DNA from: Flavobacterium aestivum | GTDB taxonomy: Bacteria > Bacteroidota > Bacteroidia > Flavobacteriales > Flavobacteriaceae | Direction: 5' to 3' | Assembly (NCBI RefSeq): GCF_026870175.2 | Contig: NZ_CP113977.2 | Location: forward strand, 1,054,001 to 1,118,000 | Length of the DNA: 64,000 bases | In this document: positions 46,083 through 54,471 of the stretch, piece by piece | How the letters are laid out: each line of letters starts with the position of its first letter | Numbering within the stretch: the first letter of the stretch is position 1 | Made by a program: the position numbers and the translations under genes | The notes under the pieces: model-generated | Told to the model about the DNA's origin: nothing | The model's input: only the letters and a program-made list of their open reading frames with translations | Database searches by the model: none

Positions 46083-46914
46083 AATTAATATTGTCAAATG
46101 TTACTATTTCGAAATAACCACTTACAGCTACTTTCGAAATGAATATAGGCTGTGGAGTTGCGTAACCATTCAGTTCAGGGTCTATCCATGAACTTTCAGC
46201 GCTTAATATTGTAGCATCCAAAACACCTGGTACTTTTTGCATTTTATCCACTAGAGCCGAACGCTTCAAATCACCATCAAAAGGAAGTTCTTTCATAAAT
46301 TCCTGAATAGCCTCTCGAACAGGATAATTAGCGTTTAAAATGCTCATTCCGCTTTCATTTAAAACTAAAGCATCTCGTTTAATTTGAATATTTAAATAAA
46401 GCTGATCAGCCTTATAATTAATGATTGTTATTTTGCCCGGGTATTTTATTTCTTTGAAATATGCTTTTATCGCTATAACTTGAGAAGGGTCAGTAAAGTC
46501 AGTTAAAACACCATCAACCTCTCCAGCTATTTTTATAATTAGCCTGCTTTCGTCATCTGATTCATTTACAGCAGCGTATTTGATAATTTTAGAATCTTCA
46601 ATTTGTTCTTGTGATGCTGTGCCATTATCAAAATAATCTTTATCAGCAACAAGGTCAAAACCGTATTGAAACTTCAAAGCCATTTCTCTATACCATGATG
46701 GTCTGCCTGATTTTTGATTGTATATTTTTGTATCAATTTCTACAGTATGTTGGTCGAAAAAAGTTTCGTGAATCCATATAGCTGTTGCCACTATAAATGT
46801 GAATAGCCTAAAAATAGCGTACTTACTTGACGATGTTAACGCCGTTGTCAACGTATCATCTGAAGCAATATCCGCTAACATTAAATTTTGTATTTGTGCT
46901 ACAGTTCTAGCCAT
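46072..46914 (-). CDS. Baseplate J-like protein
   Basis: 280 residues. MARTVAQIQNLMLADIASDDTL start, the central RLIIKIAGEVDGVLTDFTDPS, and a C-terminal INYKADQLYLNIQIKRDA region fit the J/gp47 baseplate wedge family, though shorter than P2 J. It overlaps the LysM-like gene by 1 nt. Confidence 0.75.
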   Translation of the reverse strand: MARTVAQIQNLMLADIASDDTLTTALTSSSKYAIFRLFTFIVATAIWIHETFFDQHTVEIDTKIYNQKSGRPSWYREMALKFQYGFDLVADKDYFDNGTASQEQIEDSKIIKYAAVNESDDESRLIIKIAGEVDGVLTDFTDPSQVIAIKAYFKEIKYPGKITIINYKADQLYLNIQIKRDALVLNESGMSILNANYPVREAIQEFMKELPFDGDLKRSALVDKMQKVPGVLDATILSAESSWIDPELNGYATPQPIFISKVAVSGYFEIVTFDNINYVV

Positions 46915-47213
46915 TATTGTACTATAAAATTGTTTTCAATTATCCAATATCCAATACCCGAATTCCCTTCTATTAAGGCTATGTGTTCTTTGGTTAAAGC
47001 CGTTGCTGGTTCAACCTTGTTTGTTGCGAAATAATTAACCACTTCTTGATTACCATAATCTTTTGATGGAATCTGAATAATTTGTCCAGCATATAAATCC
47101 GTGGTAATACTGATATTATTTAGAATGGCTATTTCGACCAGAGCTCCAATAGTTCCACAATGCCTAACAGCGATATCTGCTAAAGTTTGATTATGTAAGG
47201 CTATTATCTCCAT
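46914..47213 (-). CDS. LysM-like tail protein (gpX type)
   Basis: 99 residues. LHNQTLADIAVRHCGTIGALVEIAILNNISI ... AGQIIQIPS is a LysM fold as in P2 gpX, which sits in the baseplate hub. Overlaps the holin gene by 23 nt. Confidence 0.75.
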   Translation of the reverse strand: MEIIALHNQTLADIAVRHCGTIGALVEIAILNNISITTDLYAGQIIQIPSKDYGNQEVVNYFATNKVEPATALTKEHIALIEGNSGIGYWIIENNFIVQ

Positions 47214-47739
47214 CGTCTAATTCAAATTGTTTGTAAAACTTTTTATTGATAATTCGGATTAATGTCTTCGCATAACGGACACCTAAACTGTCTAAATTTT
47301 CCAAAAGACTAACTAATAATTGCCAAATAATACCCAGTAAAACCGCCCAATACAACCATGCAAAAGGATCTAATTCCATATCCATTATTTTGATAAAATC
47401 AGCATTTTTGGCAAAAGTGTTTAAGATGTAAATAGGCACTAAATAAGTAGCTATTTTTAAAATCATTCTACCAAACTTTCGACTTTCGTGTCGTTCGCCT
47501 CTTTTGAGCGAAGCTTGTACTCCTGTGTACCATTCTGAAACCAAAAGGACAACGTAAGCAATTAAAAAAAGGTGATTGAACCCAAACAAAAAACTAACAA
47601 TTGAGAATATAAAAGCCAAGATTAAATCGATTTTAATAATTGAAGTTGATGTATAAATGAATCCGAAAGCACTCTTTGTAAAATCACCTAAGGAGACAAA
47701 ACCGAATCCTTTTAAAAAATAATTTATCATTCTTATCAT
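47191..47739 (-). CDS. Phage holin-like membrane protein
   Basis: 182 residues with about three to four hydrophobic segments (about 40-57, 60-78, 104-122, 143-162) and the SEWYTGVQASLKRGERHESRKFGRMILKIATYL signature of the phage holin 4 family. It lets the endolysin cross the inner membrane. It is placed between baseplate genes, 5 kb from the endolysin, and starts with an ATGA overlap on the gp25-like gene. Confidence 0.8.
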   Translation of the reverse strand: MIRMINYFLKGFGFVSLGDFTKSAFGFIYTSTSIIKIDLILAFIFSIVSFLFGFNHLFLIAYVVLLVSEWYTGVQASLKRGERHESRKFGRMILKIATYLVPIYILNTFAKNADFIKIMDMELDPFAWLYWAVLLGIIWQLLVSLLENLDSLGVRYAKTLIRIINKKFYKQFELDDGDNSLT

Positions 47740-48023
47740 ATTTCAATGTTTAAATTCTCAATTCCTTTACTGGTGTCAATCGTTGCGTTGGTGTAACCAT
47801 CATAGTTTAACTGAATCTTTAAATCACGTTTAAACTCATCTGCAGTAATTGTTTTTTTGATATAATTGATAGCACCAAAACCTGCTAAAGGGAACTCTTT
47901 TAATTCTCCTGGTTGCAAGTCAAAAATATCCTCAACGTGTTGCTGATCACTTTGTCCTGTGGCAAAATCACCATTGGCAAATAATAAATCACCGCTTTCG
48001 TCTCTCAATATATCCTGTCTCAT
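47736..48023 (-). CDS. Baseplate gp25/gpW-like protein
   Basis: 95 residues. ILRDESGDLLFANGDFATGQSDQQHVEDIF and EFKRDLKIQLNYDGYTN recall the small gp25-type wedge protein. Contains one of the dyads in its coding sequence (47818-47834). Confidence 0.65.
   Translation of the reverse strand: MRQDILRDESGDLLFANGDFATGQSDQQHVEDIFDLQPGELKEFPLAGFGAINYIKKTITADEFKRDLKIQLNYDGYTNATIDTSKGIENLNIEI
47818..47834. repeat. 17-bp dyad, site 2 (TTTAAAT-cac-GTTTAAA), intragenic
   Basis: With the next base it differs from the site at 57686 by a single base over 18 (TTTAAAWCACGTTTAAAC), although one is coding and the other is not. Confidence 0.6.
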
Positions 48024-48025
48024 CT

Positions 48026-48241
48026 TTAACTTATTGTACCCGTTCCAGTTCCAGTATGATTAGCAGCACTTCCAGTGGTAATCACGTTTACAGTAACCGT
48101 TCCAGACTTTATGTAATTTTTAATTGCTAGTAGCAGTTTTTGTGCATATTCTACTTTAGCCGTTTCATAATCTATTGCCCGACTCATTTCATCCTGCAGA
48201 TTTACTATTTCGTCAATAAATACAATATCATTTAATGCCAT
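48026..48241 (-). CDS. Small phage protein of unknown function
   Basis: 71 residues; helical N-terminus (LQDEMSRAIDYETAKVEYAQKLLLAIKNYI), Gly/Thr-rich tail. It sits between spike-like and gp25-like genes with 2-nt spacing. Not recognised. Confidence 0.55.
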   Translation of the reverse strand: MALNDIVFIDEIVNLQDEMSRAIDYETAKVEYAQKLLLAIKNYIKSGTVTVNVITTGSAANHTGTGTGTIS

Positions 48242-48723
48242 TATCCTAGTAATTGATTCGTTTTTTGTTTTAAATCTTTAAATACCAATTTATCTGCAGC
48301 GGAAAATTGTCCTGGTCCCGATGGTGTCGTTATTATTGCTTTATTCATTTGGTCAAAAGCATCGTTTAAAATCGATTTAAGACTCACACTTCCGCTTTTA
48401 ATCTTAAACTTGCCATTGTTTATTTCAAATATCAAATCGCCTATTTTAACAGTTACTTTTTCAATTTCAGAAACACCAACTACAAAAGCATTATCTTCAT
48501 TCTCTAGGCGGCCAATAACTACTTTTGAGCCTACTTTAGGATACACTGTAAACTGGCTTTTTGAATCTTCAATTATAGCGTTAAGCCGAACATCTTCATA
48601 ATAATCTACAGTGCAAGTATCATTTTCAACAGCTTTTACCGTTCCAACAGTTAAGGTAAATTTGCCTTTATTTTTACGTGAGCTATGGATAGCTTGTTTA
48701 AACATTTCCTCAAATTCACTCAT
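48241..48723 (-). CDS. Baseplate spike/gpV-like protein
   Basis: 160 residues. GTVKAVENDTCTVDYYED ... VYPKVGSKVVIGRLENEDNAFVVGVSE reads as the OB-fold of gpV-type central spikes; a short beta tail follows. It overlaps the D-like gene by 4 nt (ATGA type). Confidence 0.7.
   Translation of the reverse strand: MSEFEEMFKQAIHSSRKNKGKFTLTVGTVKAVENDTCTVDYYEDVRLNAIIEDSKSQFTVYPKVGSKVVIGRLENEDNAFVVGVSEIEKVTVKIGDLIFEINNGKFKIKSGSVSLKSILNDAFDQMNKAIITTPSGPGQFSAADKLVFKDLKQKTNQLLG
48365..48381. repeat. 17-bp dyad, weaker site 3 (TTTAAAA-tcg-ATTTAAG), intragenic
   Basis: One base off the right-arm pattern; inside the spike-like gene. Confidence 0.35.
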
Positions 48724-49727
48724 AGTTTATAACTTAAATTATTGGCTCTCTTAATACCTTCAGAACCGTTAACATCGATGGTTACGCTTTCTATAAAATA
48801 CCTTCCATCTTGATGCCTGTCTTTGTAATATGGCCTATACAATTGTGCTGAATCTCCTGGCTTAGTTCTAGGGTAACACCATCCGTCTAAAGTTCCCTCA
48901 AAGCCATCATAGGAAACACTTGTTTGTTGTTTATTGGCCCATAATTGAAGTTCTGATTTAGTCATATTTGGCCAAAGCTTCATTTTCTTTTCATCACCTC
49001 CTTTTTCACCTACAGATATTGAAAGTATTTTGCCGTCTGCTTGTTTACTTTCGACAGTTAGAAATATTGGTTTACTTTCCTTTTGTTCAAATTTCAAATT
49101 ACTACCACGTCGTACATTCTCACTAAAATTGAATTTATGAACTGTTTCAGCTTTAAAATCCACGATCATTCCAACACATAGTGTCGTTGGGTTTTTAAAG
49201 TAAGCTCTGATTCCTGCTTTGTCTCGAAGCTCTTCAAGAACATTGTAAGGAGTTGCATCTTCTATTAGCCACTTTCCGATTGAGTAATCACCATTACATT
49301 CAATCTTATATTTGGCGGGTAATACGGCTTTCAAAATATCAATTAACTTTCCCGACTTTATAAATTTGGTTATTCTAGGAGCTTTCTTGAGTTGAAACAT
49401 TTCGTCTTCACATTCTAAAAGCAAAGGCATTTCAGCGCCTATTTTAGTGATGTATCCTTCGAATTCATTTTGCAGGTCACCATCGTACCCAAACTCAATT
49501 TTTATAGCATTCCCACGTTTCATAAAATCCAAAATAGATTTACCCGCAATATTGATGGCTTTACCCACTTCATCAACGGCATTACGAAACTCCCTAGGTA
49601 ATTCGATTTTGGCATTATTTGCAAGAACTTGTACACTTGATTCTATGTGAATCGATTGGCAAACCGTAAACTCTAAATTATCAGCAATGGTTATTCTTAT
49701 ACTGATATTGTGATACAAATAATTCAT
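48720..49727 (-). CDS. Late control D-like tail hub protein
   Basis: 335 residues. An FEGYITKIGAEMP segment, FKLKKAPR-like strand, LIDILKAVLPAKYKIECNG, and a middle LEELRDKAGIRAYFKNP are typical of gpD/Mu P hub proteins that plug the tail tube. ATG overlaps the preceding stop. Confidence 0.75.
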   Translation of the reverse strand: MNYLYHNISIRITIADNLEFTVCQSIHIESSVQVLANNAKIELPREFRNAVDEVGKAINIAGKSILDFMKRGNAIKIEFGYDGDLQNEFEGYITKIGAEMPLLLECEDEMFQLKKAPRITKFIKSGKLIDILKAVLPAKYKIECNGDYSIGKWLIEDATPYNVLEELRDKAGIRAYFKNPTTLCVGMIVDFKAETVHKFNFSENVRRGSNLKFEQKESKPIFLTVESKQADGKILSISVGEKGGDEKKMKLWPNMTKSELQLWANKQQTSVSYDGFEGTLDGWCYPRTKPGDSAQLYRPYYKDRHQDGRYFIESVTIDVNGSEGIKRANNLSYKL

Positions 49728-50377
49728 TAACTATTTGGTTTCAAAAGTGTGAAATTGACTGCCTTTATTGAACTTGCATTGATGGTAAATTGTATAGTGT
49801 CCTGGTAACCTTCAACAGCCGTAAAATTGATTGATCGGAAATACAAACTATCGATGTCTTTTTCTTCAAATTGCTTCCCTATAACCTTAACCACGCCATT
49901 ATATTTCCAATTTCGATTTAAACGACGTATCTCATCTGTTGGATAAATTCTGTTGTCTAAATCAATCAAAATGCCATTAATAGTGATATCCCACGGCTTT
50001 GTTCCCCATCTTTCAATTACGATCGGATCATCGTCATTGACTTCGGTTTCAATCAGAGACTTTTCTTGAGAAAAACCGATCAATAAAGGAGGCGCAAAAA
50101 CATTGCCTCTGTCGCCATGTAATACGGTCGAAAATTCTAAAGCTTCTTGCCCAGGAACAACCATTTTTACATAGTCCACACTCCCATCTTGAATAGGGAA
50201 ATATTGAAAATTGTAATCTTTGTTTTTAGTTTTTTCAACAAATACTTTTTCAATAGCCGCTCCCGCTGCCATCATTCCAAAAGCGGCCGCATAGCGTGCT
50301 ACCAAATCGATCGTTATGTTTGACGGGAAAGCAACAACGTCATTAAAGACGTGTTTGTAAGCATCTGTTATTGGCAT
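49727..50377 (-). CDS. Phage tail/baseplate protein (DUF6046-like, tentative)
   Basis: 216 residues. WGTKPWDITINGILIDLDNRIYPTDEIRRLNRNWKYNG and the SLYFRSINFTAVEGYQDTIQF strand pattern fit Bacteroidota-specific tail proteins encoded near gpD. Its start overlaps the stop of the chaperone -1 frame (TAATG), which suggests coupling to the frameshift product. Confidence 0.65.
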   Translation of the reverse strand: MPITDAYKHVFNDVVAFPSNITIDLVARYAAAFGMMAAGAAIEKVFVEKTKNKDYNFQYFPIQDGSVDYVKMVVPGQEALEFSTVLHGDRGNVFAPPLLIGFSQEKSLIETEVNDDDPIVIERWGTKPWDITINGILIDLDNRIYPTDEIRRLNRNWKYNGVVKVIGKQFEEKDIDSLYFRSINFTAVEGYQDTIQFTINASSIKAVNFTLLKPNS

Positions 50378-50885
50378 TATGTTGGATTTATTGGAGCTAC
50401 TATACCTTTTTCAATCAGCCACTGCACTTGTGCCCATTTTTGAGCCCAAACATCATCATCCAATTGTTCCGGGAAAGGCAAATGCAAGACGTGGCTAATC
50501 ATTGCATCAATTTTAAAAATCATGTCTTTATCAGCATCATTTATCAGTCCCGGGCAATCGTCTAATACTTTTTTATCTTGCCTTCTCTAATTGGAATCAG
50601 CTGGGCTAATTCGCTTACACAGGTTAAAAACAATGCATCATCTGCAAGTACCTGGTCTTTATCTGTCAGCAAACAGTTTTTAACCAAAATCTCTTGTGCC
50701 TTTGCGGGATTTACGCTTTGATACTTCAAGTATTGCCCCATAGTTCTACGATCGGGAATGCAAACGATCACGTCCAATACCTCGTTACCGTCATCATCCA
50801 GCGGTAATTCAACTCGTCTTAATTTGTCGACACCGCCGACTTTTTCAATTATTTCTTGACTTACTTCTTTTTTGACTTTTGCCAT
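50377..50885 (-). CDS. Tail assembly chaperone, with probable -1 frameshift extension
   Basis: The zero frame (50562-50885) makes 107 residues: MAKVKKEVSQEI ... LIPIREGKIKKY. Near its end the minus strand reads A AAA AAG (50568-50574) in the exact phase needed for -1 slippage, six nt before the TAG. The -1 frame then runs on for 63 codons (VLDDCPGLINDADKD ... IEKGIVAPINPT) to a TAA at 50377-50379, giving about 169 residues. This is the gpG/gpGT arrangement of long-tailed phages. The -1 frame has no start codon that would explain it independently except internal ATGs. Confidence 0.75.
50568..50574 (-). promoter_or_regulatory. Slippery heptamer A AAA AAG for -1 frameshifting
   Basis: Same heptamer as in E. 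coli dnaX, in the correct reading phase, followed by TAT TAG in the zero frame. Confidence 0.75.
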
Positions 50886-50896
50886 TATATTTTGTG

Positions 50897-50913
50897 TTTA
50901 AATTTGATTTAAA
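50897..50913. repeat. 17-bp dyad, site 4 (TTTAAAT-ttg-ATTTAAA), between tube and chaperone genes
   Basis: Perfect inverted repeat 12 nt before the chaperone ATG, overlapping the T-run of the terminator at 50911-50938. Confidence 0.65.
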
Positions 50914-50938
50914 AAAAGCCCTCCCTATCAGAGGGCTT
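50911..50938 (-). terminator. Terminator between tail tube and chaperone genes
   Basis: AAGCCCTC (50916-50923) pairs with GAGGGCTT (50931-50938); on the minus strand seven Ts follow. It would lower chaperone expression relative to the tube. Confidence 0.85.
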
Positions 50939-50968
50939 GTTAAAAAATGAAAAAAAATGAACTTGGAA

Positions 50969-51388
50969 TTATGCCGCTACGTTCAATTCAACTGATAAAG
51001 CGAACATCGTGTATTCTTTTTTAAGCCCCATTTCGCCAGTAACCTCTCGGCCCTCGTTTTGGAATTTCATTAAAACCCTATCCGTTACAATGATGTTATA
51101 TTCATTCGTAAAAGTCATGATCATATAAAATGGTGGAATATCTAAAATACTACCACCTTTAGCAGCTAATTCAAGAGGTACGATGTCATGCATCATAATA
51201 CCTATTGTACAGCTTGGTGTTTTTTTGCCACGACTCCAACTGCTAGCATTCGAACTAAGACCAAAATTCAATTGATGTTCTTGCTCATTACCATAAGTTG
51301 CCGAAGTAATTTCAAGAGGCACTCCATTAATGAAACATTCTGAATCAGCACTATCGTAAGCTTTACCGTTTCTTGTTATTTCTGCCAT
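50969..51388 (-). CDS. Tail tube protein
   Basis: 139 residues, beta-rich. Position (after the sheath, before the chaperone) and the strand pattern FINGVPLEITSATYGNEQEHQLNFGL fit contractile-tail inner tube proteins. ATG overlaps the sheath stop by 1 nt. Confidence 0.8.
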   Translation of the reverse strand: MAEITRNGKAYDSADSECFINGVPLEITSATYGNEQEHQLNFGLSSNASSWSRGKKTPSCTIGIMMHDIVPLELAAKGGSILDIPPFYMIMTFTNEYNIIVTDRVLMKFQNEGREVTGEMGLKKEYTMFALSVELNVAA

Positions 51389-52632
51389 TATTGCTTAGCT
51401 TTAAGGTTAATAGTTCCGTTTAAATAGCCCAGTACACCAGTAGGTTGCACGTTAAAAGATACCTTCAGCTCTTTTGCAACCAACAAATCACTATTCGGGT
51501 CAATGGTCGTTTTACCCGCAGATATTTCGACAGCGTTCTGCATATCGGTAAATATGTTGTCGCCAATGGTTTCCAAACTCACACGCACACCTGTTGGTAG
51601 TTTACCCGCTGCGTTAACCGGATACGTTTTTTTAACCTTAGGTAAATAAGCGGTTCTTAACTGTCTAGCGCAGTCGTCCATAACACGGCCGTAAGCAATT
51701 GTATGCTCGTTGATGTTGCCTTCAGCATCTATTTTAATAGGTGCGCAAACGTGGTCGTTATTGATACGGACTCCCGCTAGACCAGGATAAGTAATACCAA
51801 ACACATATCCTTTATCTTCAAAAGTTTGCAATTCAGCATAAACTTCTTTATTGGTTTTATGGTTCGATAGTCCAGGAACCAACCAAGCAGACTTTCCGGC
51901 ATTGGTTAAATTGAATGCCTCGTTATCTCCAATGTTTTGATTAATTCCAGCAGCCGCACATATCCCCAAAATTGTACCTACATCGGCAAATTTTTGGGCT
52001 ATTCCTGTTTTAGTTTCAGCGTATTGCCAGTCTTGGCCAATAACCATAGTTACTTTTGTTGCCTCAACATTTTCAATATCTCTCAAGTCAGGAACTACTG
52101 CAGCCGTGCCACTCAAGCCATAACCCTCAACGAATAAGTGTACTGGCATAAATTGATTATAAGCCCATTCGGCCGTACCTTGTGCTTTTGGAATTGACCC
52201 GAAAACATCCGGTGGCAATCCATCAACAGCCACACCAATAACCGTTGGGTTTAAAGCAATGGCCACTTGTCTAACCTTGTAAGCGGCATCAACCAGTAAA
52301 CGTTTTACTTTGTCGCCAGTAGTATCTTCAGTAATGGTTATCAACGTTTCCGTTTGAGGTACTAACATTACATTAAGCTCAACACCTTCACCGGCACCTC
52401 TGTAAAATTCTCGCACGTGGCGATATACGTTTACATTGTTTGTCTTGTCAAATTCGGGGGTAATACCATTTTGTTCGGCATCGTACAAACCGTACAATTG
52501 AACCGTTTTTTTAAACGGTAAAAGAGTATTGACAGGCGAACTCACAATGAGTCCTGAAATTCCCCTGTCGTTGTTTTGCCTATTGGCTCCAACTTTCCCT
52601 TTTTTTATTTTTGCAGCATCTAAATTTGCCAT
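51388..52632 (-). CDS. Contractile tail sheath protein (DUF2586-like)
   Basis: 414 residues. GISGLIVSSPVNTLLPFKKTVQLYGLYDAEQNGITPEF, VRQVAIALNPTVIGVAVDG and the C-terminal AYLPKVKKTYPVNAAGKLPTGVRVSLETIGD match sheath-type proteins of Bacteroidota Mu-like phages. It contracts to drive the tube through the envelope. Confidence 0.85.
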   Translation of the reverse strand: MANLDAAKIKKGKVGANRQNNDRGISGLIVSSPVNTLLPFKKTVQLYGLYDAEQNGITPEFDKTNNVNVYRHVREFYRGAGEGVELNVMLVPQTETLITITEDTTGDKVKRLLVDAAYKVRQVAIALNPTVIGVAVDGLPPDVFGSIPKAQGTAEWAYNQFMPVHLFVEGYGLSGTAAVVPDLRDIENVEATKVTMVIGQDWQYAETKTGIAQKFADVGTILGICAAAGINQNIGDNEAFNLTNAGKSAWLVPGLSNHKTNKEVYAELQTFEDKGYVFGITYPGLAGVRINNDHVCAPIKIDAEGNINEHTIAYGRVMDDCARQLRTAYLPKVKKTYPVNAAGKLPTGVRVSLETIGDNIFTDMQNAVEISAGKTTIDPNSDLLVAKELKVSFNVQPTGVLGYLNGTINLKAKQ

Positions 52633-52634
52633 CG

Positions 52635-52651
52635 TTTAAATTGGTTTTAAA
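52635..52651. repeat. 17-bp dyad, site 5 (TTTAAAT-tgg-TTTTAAA), at the sheath start
   Basis: One mismatch between arms; fills the short gap between the sheath ATG and the upstream gene. Confidence 0.5.
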
Positions 52652-52652
52652 T

Positions 52653-53042
52653 TTACTTTTGGGTGTCGGTGTCTGCGTTTCCGTTTCCTGCCACTGGTGG
52701 GTTAGTTCCTTCGGTTTTTGCACCAACCACCTTAATAGCTTCTATTAGTTGTTTTTCTTTCCAGCCATAAACTGATATAACAGATTTACGATCATCACCT
52801 GCAAACGCCGCCAATTCTTGCAATGAAGTAACCGCTTTGATTTTAGCAATAGTGTCATTGGCGTTTAGCTCTTTTGTTTCTGTTTTTTCAAACTTGATAA
52901 GCTTTTCACCTGCCTTTATACTCAAACTTCCAATTTTTTCAGACGTAAAAAATTCGCCTGCTGGACTTGCAAACAACACTTCGTGGGATGTAGAAGCAAA
53001 AAGCTTATCAGCTTCTTGCTTCAGTGTAATTTTATCTATCAT
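52653..53042 (-). CDS. Phage head-region protein of unknown function
   Basis: 129 residues; SHEVLFASPAGEFFTSEKIGSLSIKAGEKLIKFEK then a helical part (TIAKIKAVTSLQELAAFAGDD, KEKQLIEAIKVV) and an Asn/Thr-rich tail. It lies between capsid and sheath, where head-tail connector genes are expected. Confidence 0.6.
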   Translation of the reverse strand: MIDKITLKQEADKLFASTSHEVLFASPAGEFFTSEKIGSLSIKAGEKLIKFEKTETKELNANDTIAKIKAVTSLQELAAFAGDDRKSVISVYGWKEKQLIEAIKVVGAKTEGTNPPVAGNGNADTDTQK

Positions 53043-53059
53043 TTTACTTACATAAAAAA

Positions 53060-53980
53060 TTAAGTAACAATACCGGAAACTAACGCCCCCACACCATATT
53101 CCTGCTTTTTGTCTGTAAGACCATAACAGTGTAATCGTAGTTCTGACTGGGGATCAGGATTTCGAGTATCTTGTATCATTGGTTTATAAAGTACTTTTAC
53201 CGCTTCGATGTGATGTACAATATTTGGTGCATAATAAAATAAAGAACCATTTCTATGTGTTGCTTGAGAAACAGCACCTTGAGAAACAGGAGCATCAGCT
53301 GCAGTAAATTTTACAGAGCTATTATTTTCAAAGAATTTTAGTTTAAAAAATCTTTTTAACTCTCCCGTATTAGAGTCAATTTCAATATCACGAATGTTAT
53401 TAGTATTACCTCTATCTTCAATAAGATCTTGTCTGTGTTCAGCGCAAAGAATCATAAATGCTTGAGCCCAATCTGTAAGATTCAAACCTTCAAGTACGCT
53501 GTAATATTTAATCATATCAGAATACTTCAATTTTTTTCTACCAGTACCATCATCTTCTCCAGTTGTCCTTAAAATTGGAGTTCCTGAAGTATTCGCTTTT
53601 GGAGCAATTTTTCTCAACGCATAATCTCGGACACCCATTCTAAAGGCTTCATTATGCAATCTTCTTAATTCACTTTCTTTATCAAAAGCTAAAGCTCGCA
53701 TTGATTTATCAGATACTACAGTTAAGTCTGTATCTAATTTATCCCACTCAACCAAACCCTTTTTATTAGGGATTTCAACTGGTTCAAAAGCAGTACTCTT
53801 GTTAACATGAAATTTTATTTCATTAATCAACTTATTGAACTTAATACCATCTTTATCAATTGCATCCTCTGAAGGCGCTTTGAAAGTTCCTATAAAGTCA
53901 TCCTTATAGTTTCTAAATTCTTCTAAAAGCTGAGGCTCTACAAATTGCTCAAGCCATAATCCGTCAACTAATTCTGCCAT
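53060..53980 (-). CDS. Major capsid protein
   Basis: 306 residues. Directly after the protease/scaffold gene, of normal length. N-terminal helix VEPQLLEEFRNYKDDFIGTF, long beta-hairpin region FHVNKSTAFEPVEIPNKKG, and a C-terminal NGSLFYYAPNIVHHIEAVKVLYKPM that resemble HK97-fold capsids. Assigned by position and size as much as by motif. Confidence 0.75.
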   Translation of the reverse strand: MAELVDGLWLEQFVEPQLLEEFRNYKDDFIGTFKAPSEDAIDKDGIKFNKLINEIKFHVNKSTAFEPVEIPNKKGLVEWDKLDTDLTVVSDKSMRALAFDKESELRRLHNEAFRMGVRDYALRKIAPKANTSGTPILRTTGEDDGTGRKKLKYSDMIKYYSVLEGLNLTDWAQAFMILCAEHRQDLIEDRGNTNNIRDIEIDSNTGELKRFFKLKFFENNSSVKFTAADAPVSQGAVSQATHRNGSLFYYAPNIVHHIEAVKVLYKPMIQDTRNPDPQSELRLHCYGLTDKKQEYGVGALVSGIVT

Positions 53981-54471
53981 TATTTTTTATATTTTGCGTT
54001 AAACAATTCTTTGAATTTTTCTGGTTCTTTTCCGGCCATAGCTTCTAAGGCTTTTGGATCTTCTTTTTGCCATTTGTCAAAATCCCATTCCTCACGACCT
54101 AAAACTGCATCCGTTTTACCATGTGATTGTATTTGTGAATAGATAGGATTGCGTGCCGGAATAGCACCAAGAACAGTGTTTAAAACTTCAATTCCTGAAG
54201 CTTCAGCAATACTTTCATAAGTAGCCACTTGGTCTTGAGTAATTTTACCCGCTTTTTTAGCTGCTTCAACAACAGCCGTAATAGCTGCTTTGGCTTTGGC
54301 TTTTAATGATTCTTCGGCAGTTTCACGCTTTTTAATTTCGGCATCTAGCTTACCTTGAAGCTCTGACTTTTCAGCAGCAAACTTTGCATTAACAGCATCA
54401 ATAATCGCTGTATCCGAACTTTGCTCATTTACACCAGTTAAGGCTAGAGCTTCAATAATTGGTTTTTTCAT
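53980..54471 (-). CDS. Possible separate scaffold protein from an internal start
   Basis: From the ATG at 54471 (MKKPIIEALALTGVNEQSSD), about 163 residues, same frame as the protease C-terminus. No ribosome-binding site is expected in this phylum, so the start cannot be confirmed by sequence. Confidence 0.35.
   Translation of the reverse strand: MKKPIIEALALTGVNEQSSDTAIIDAVNAKFAAEKSELQGKLDAEIKKRETAEESLKAKAKAAITAVVEAAKKAGKITQDQVATYESIAEASGIEVLNTVLGAIPARNPIYSQIQSHGKTDAVLGREEWDFDKWQKEDPKALEAMAGKEPEKFKELFNAKYKK

Noticed and set aside
50371..50565. Plus-strand open frame opposite the chaperone region
   Set aside because: It mirrors the -1 frame of the chaperone, which gives a better explanation of the region.
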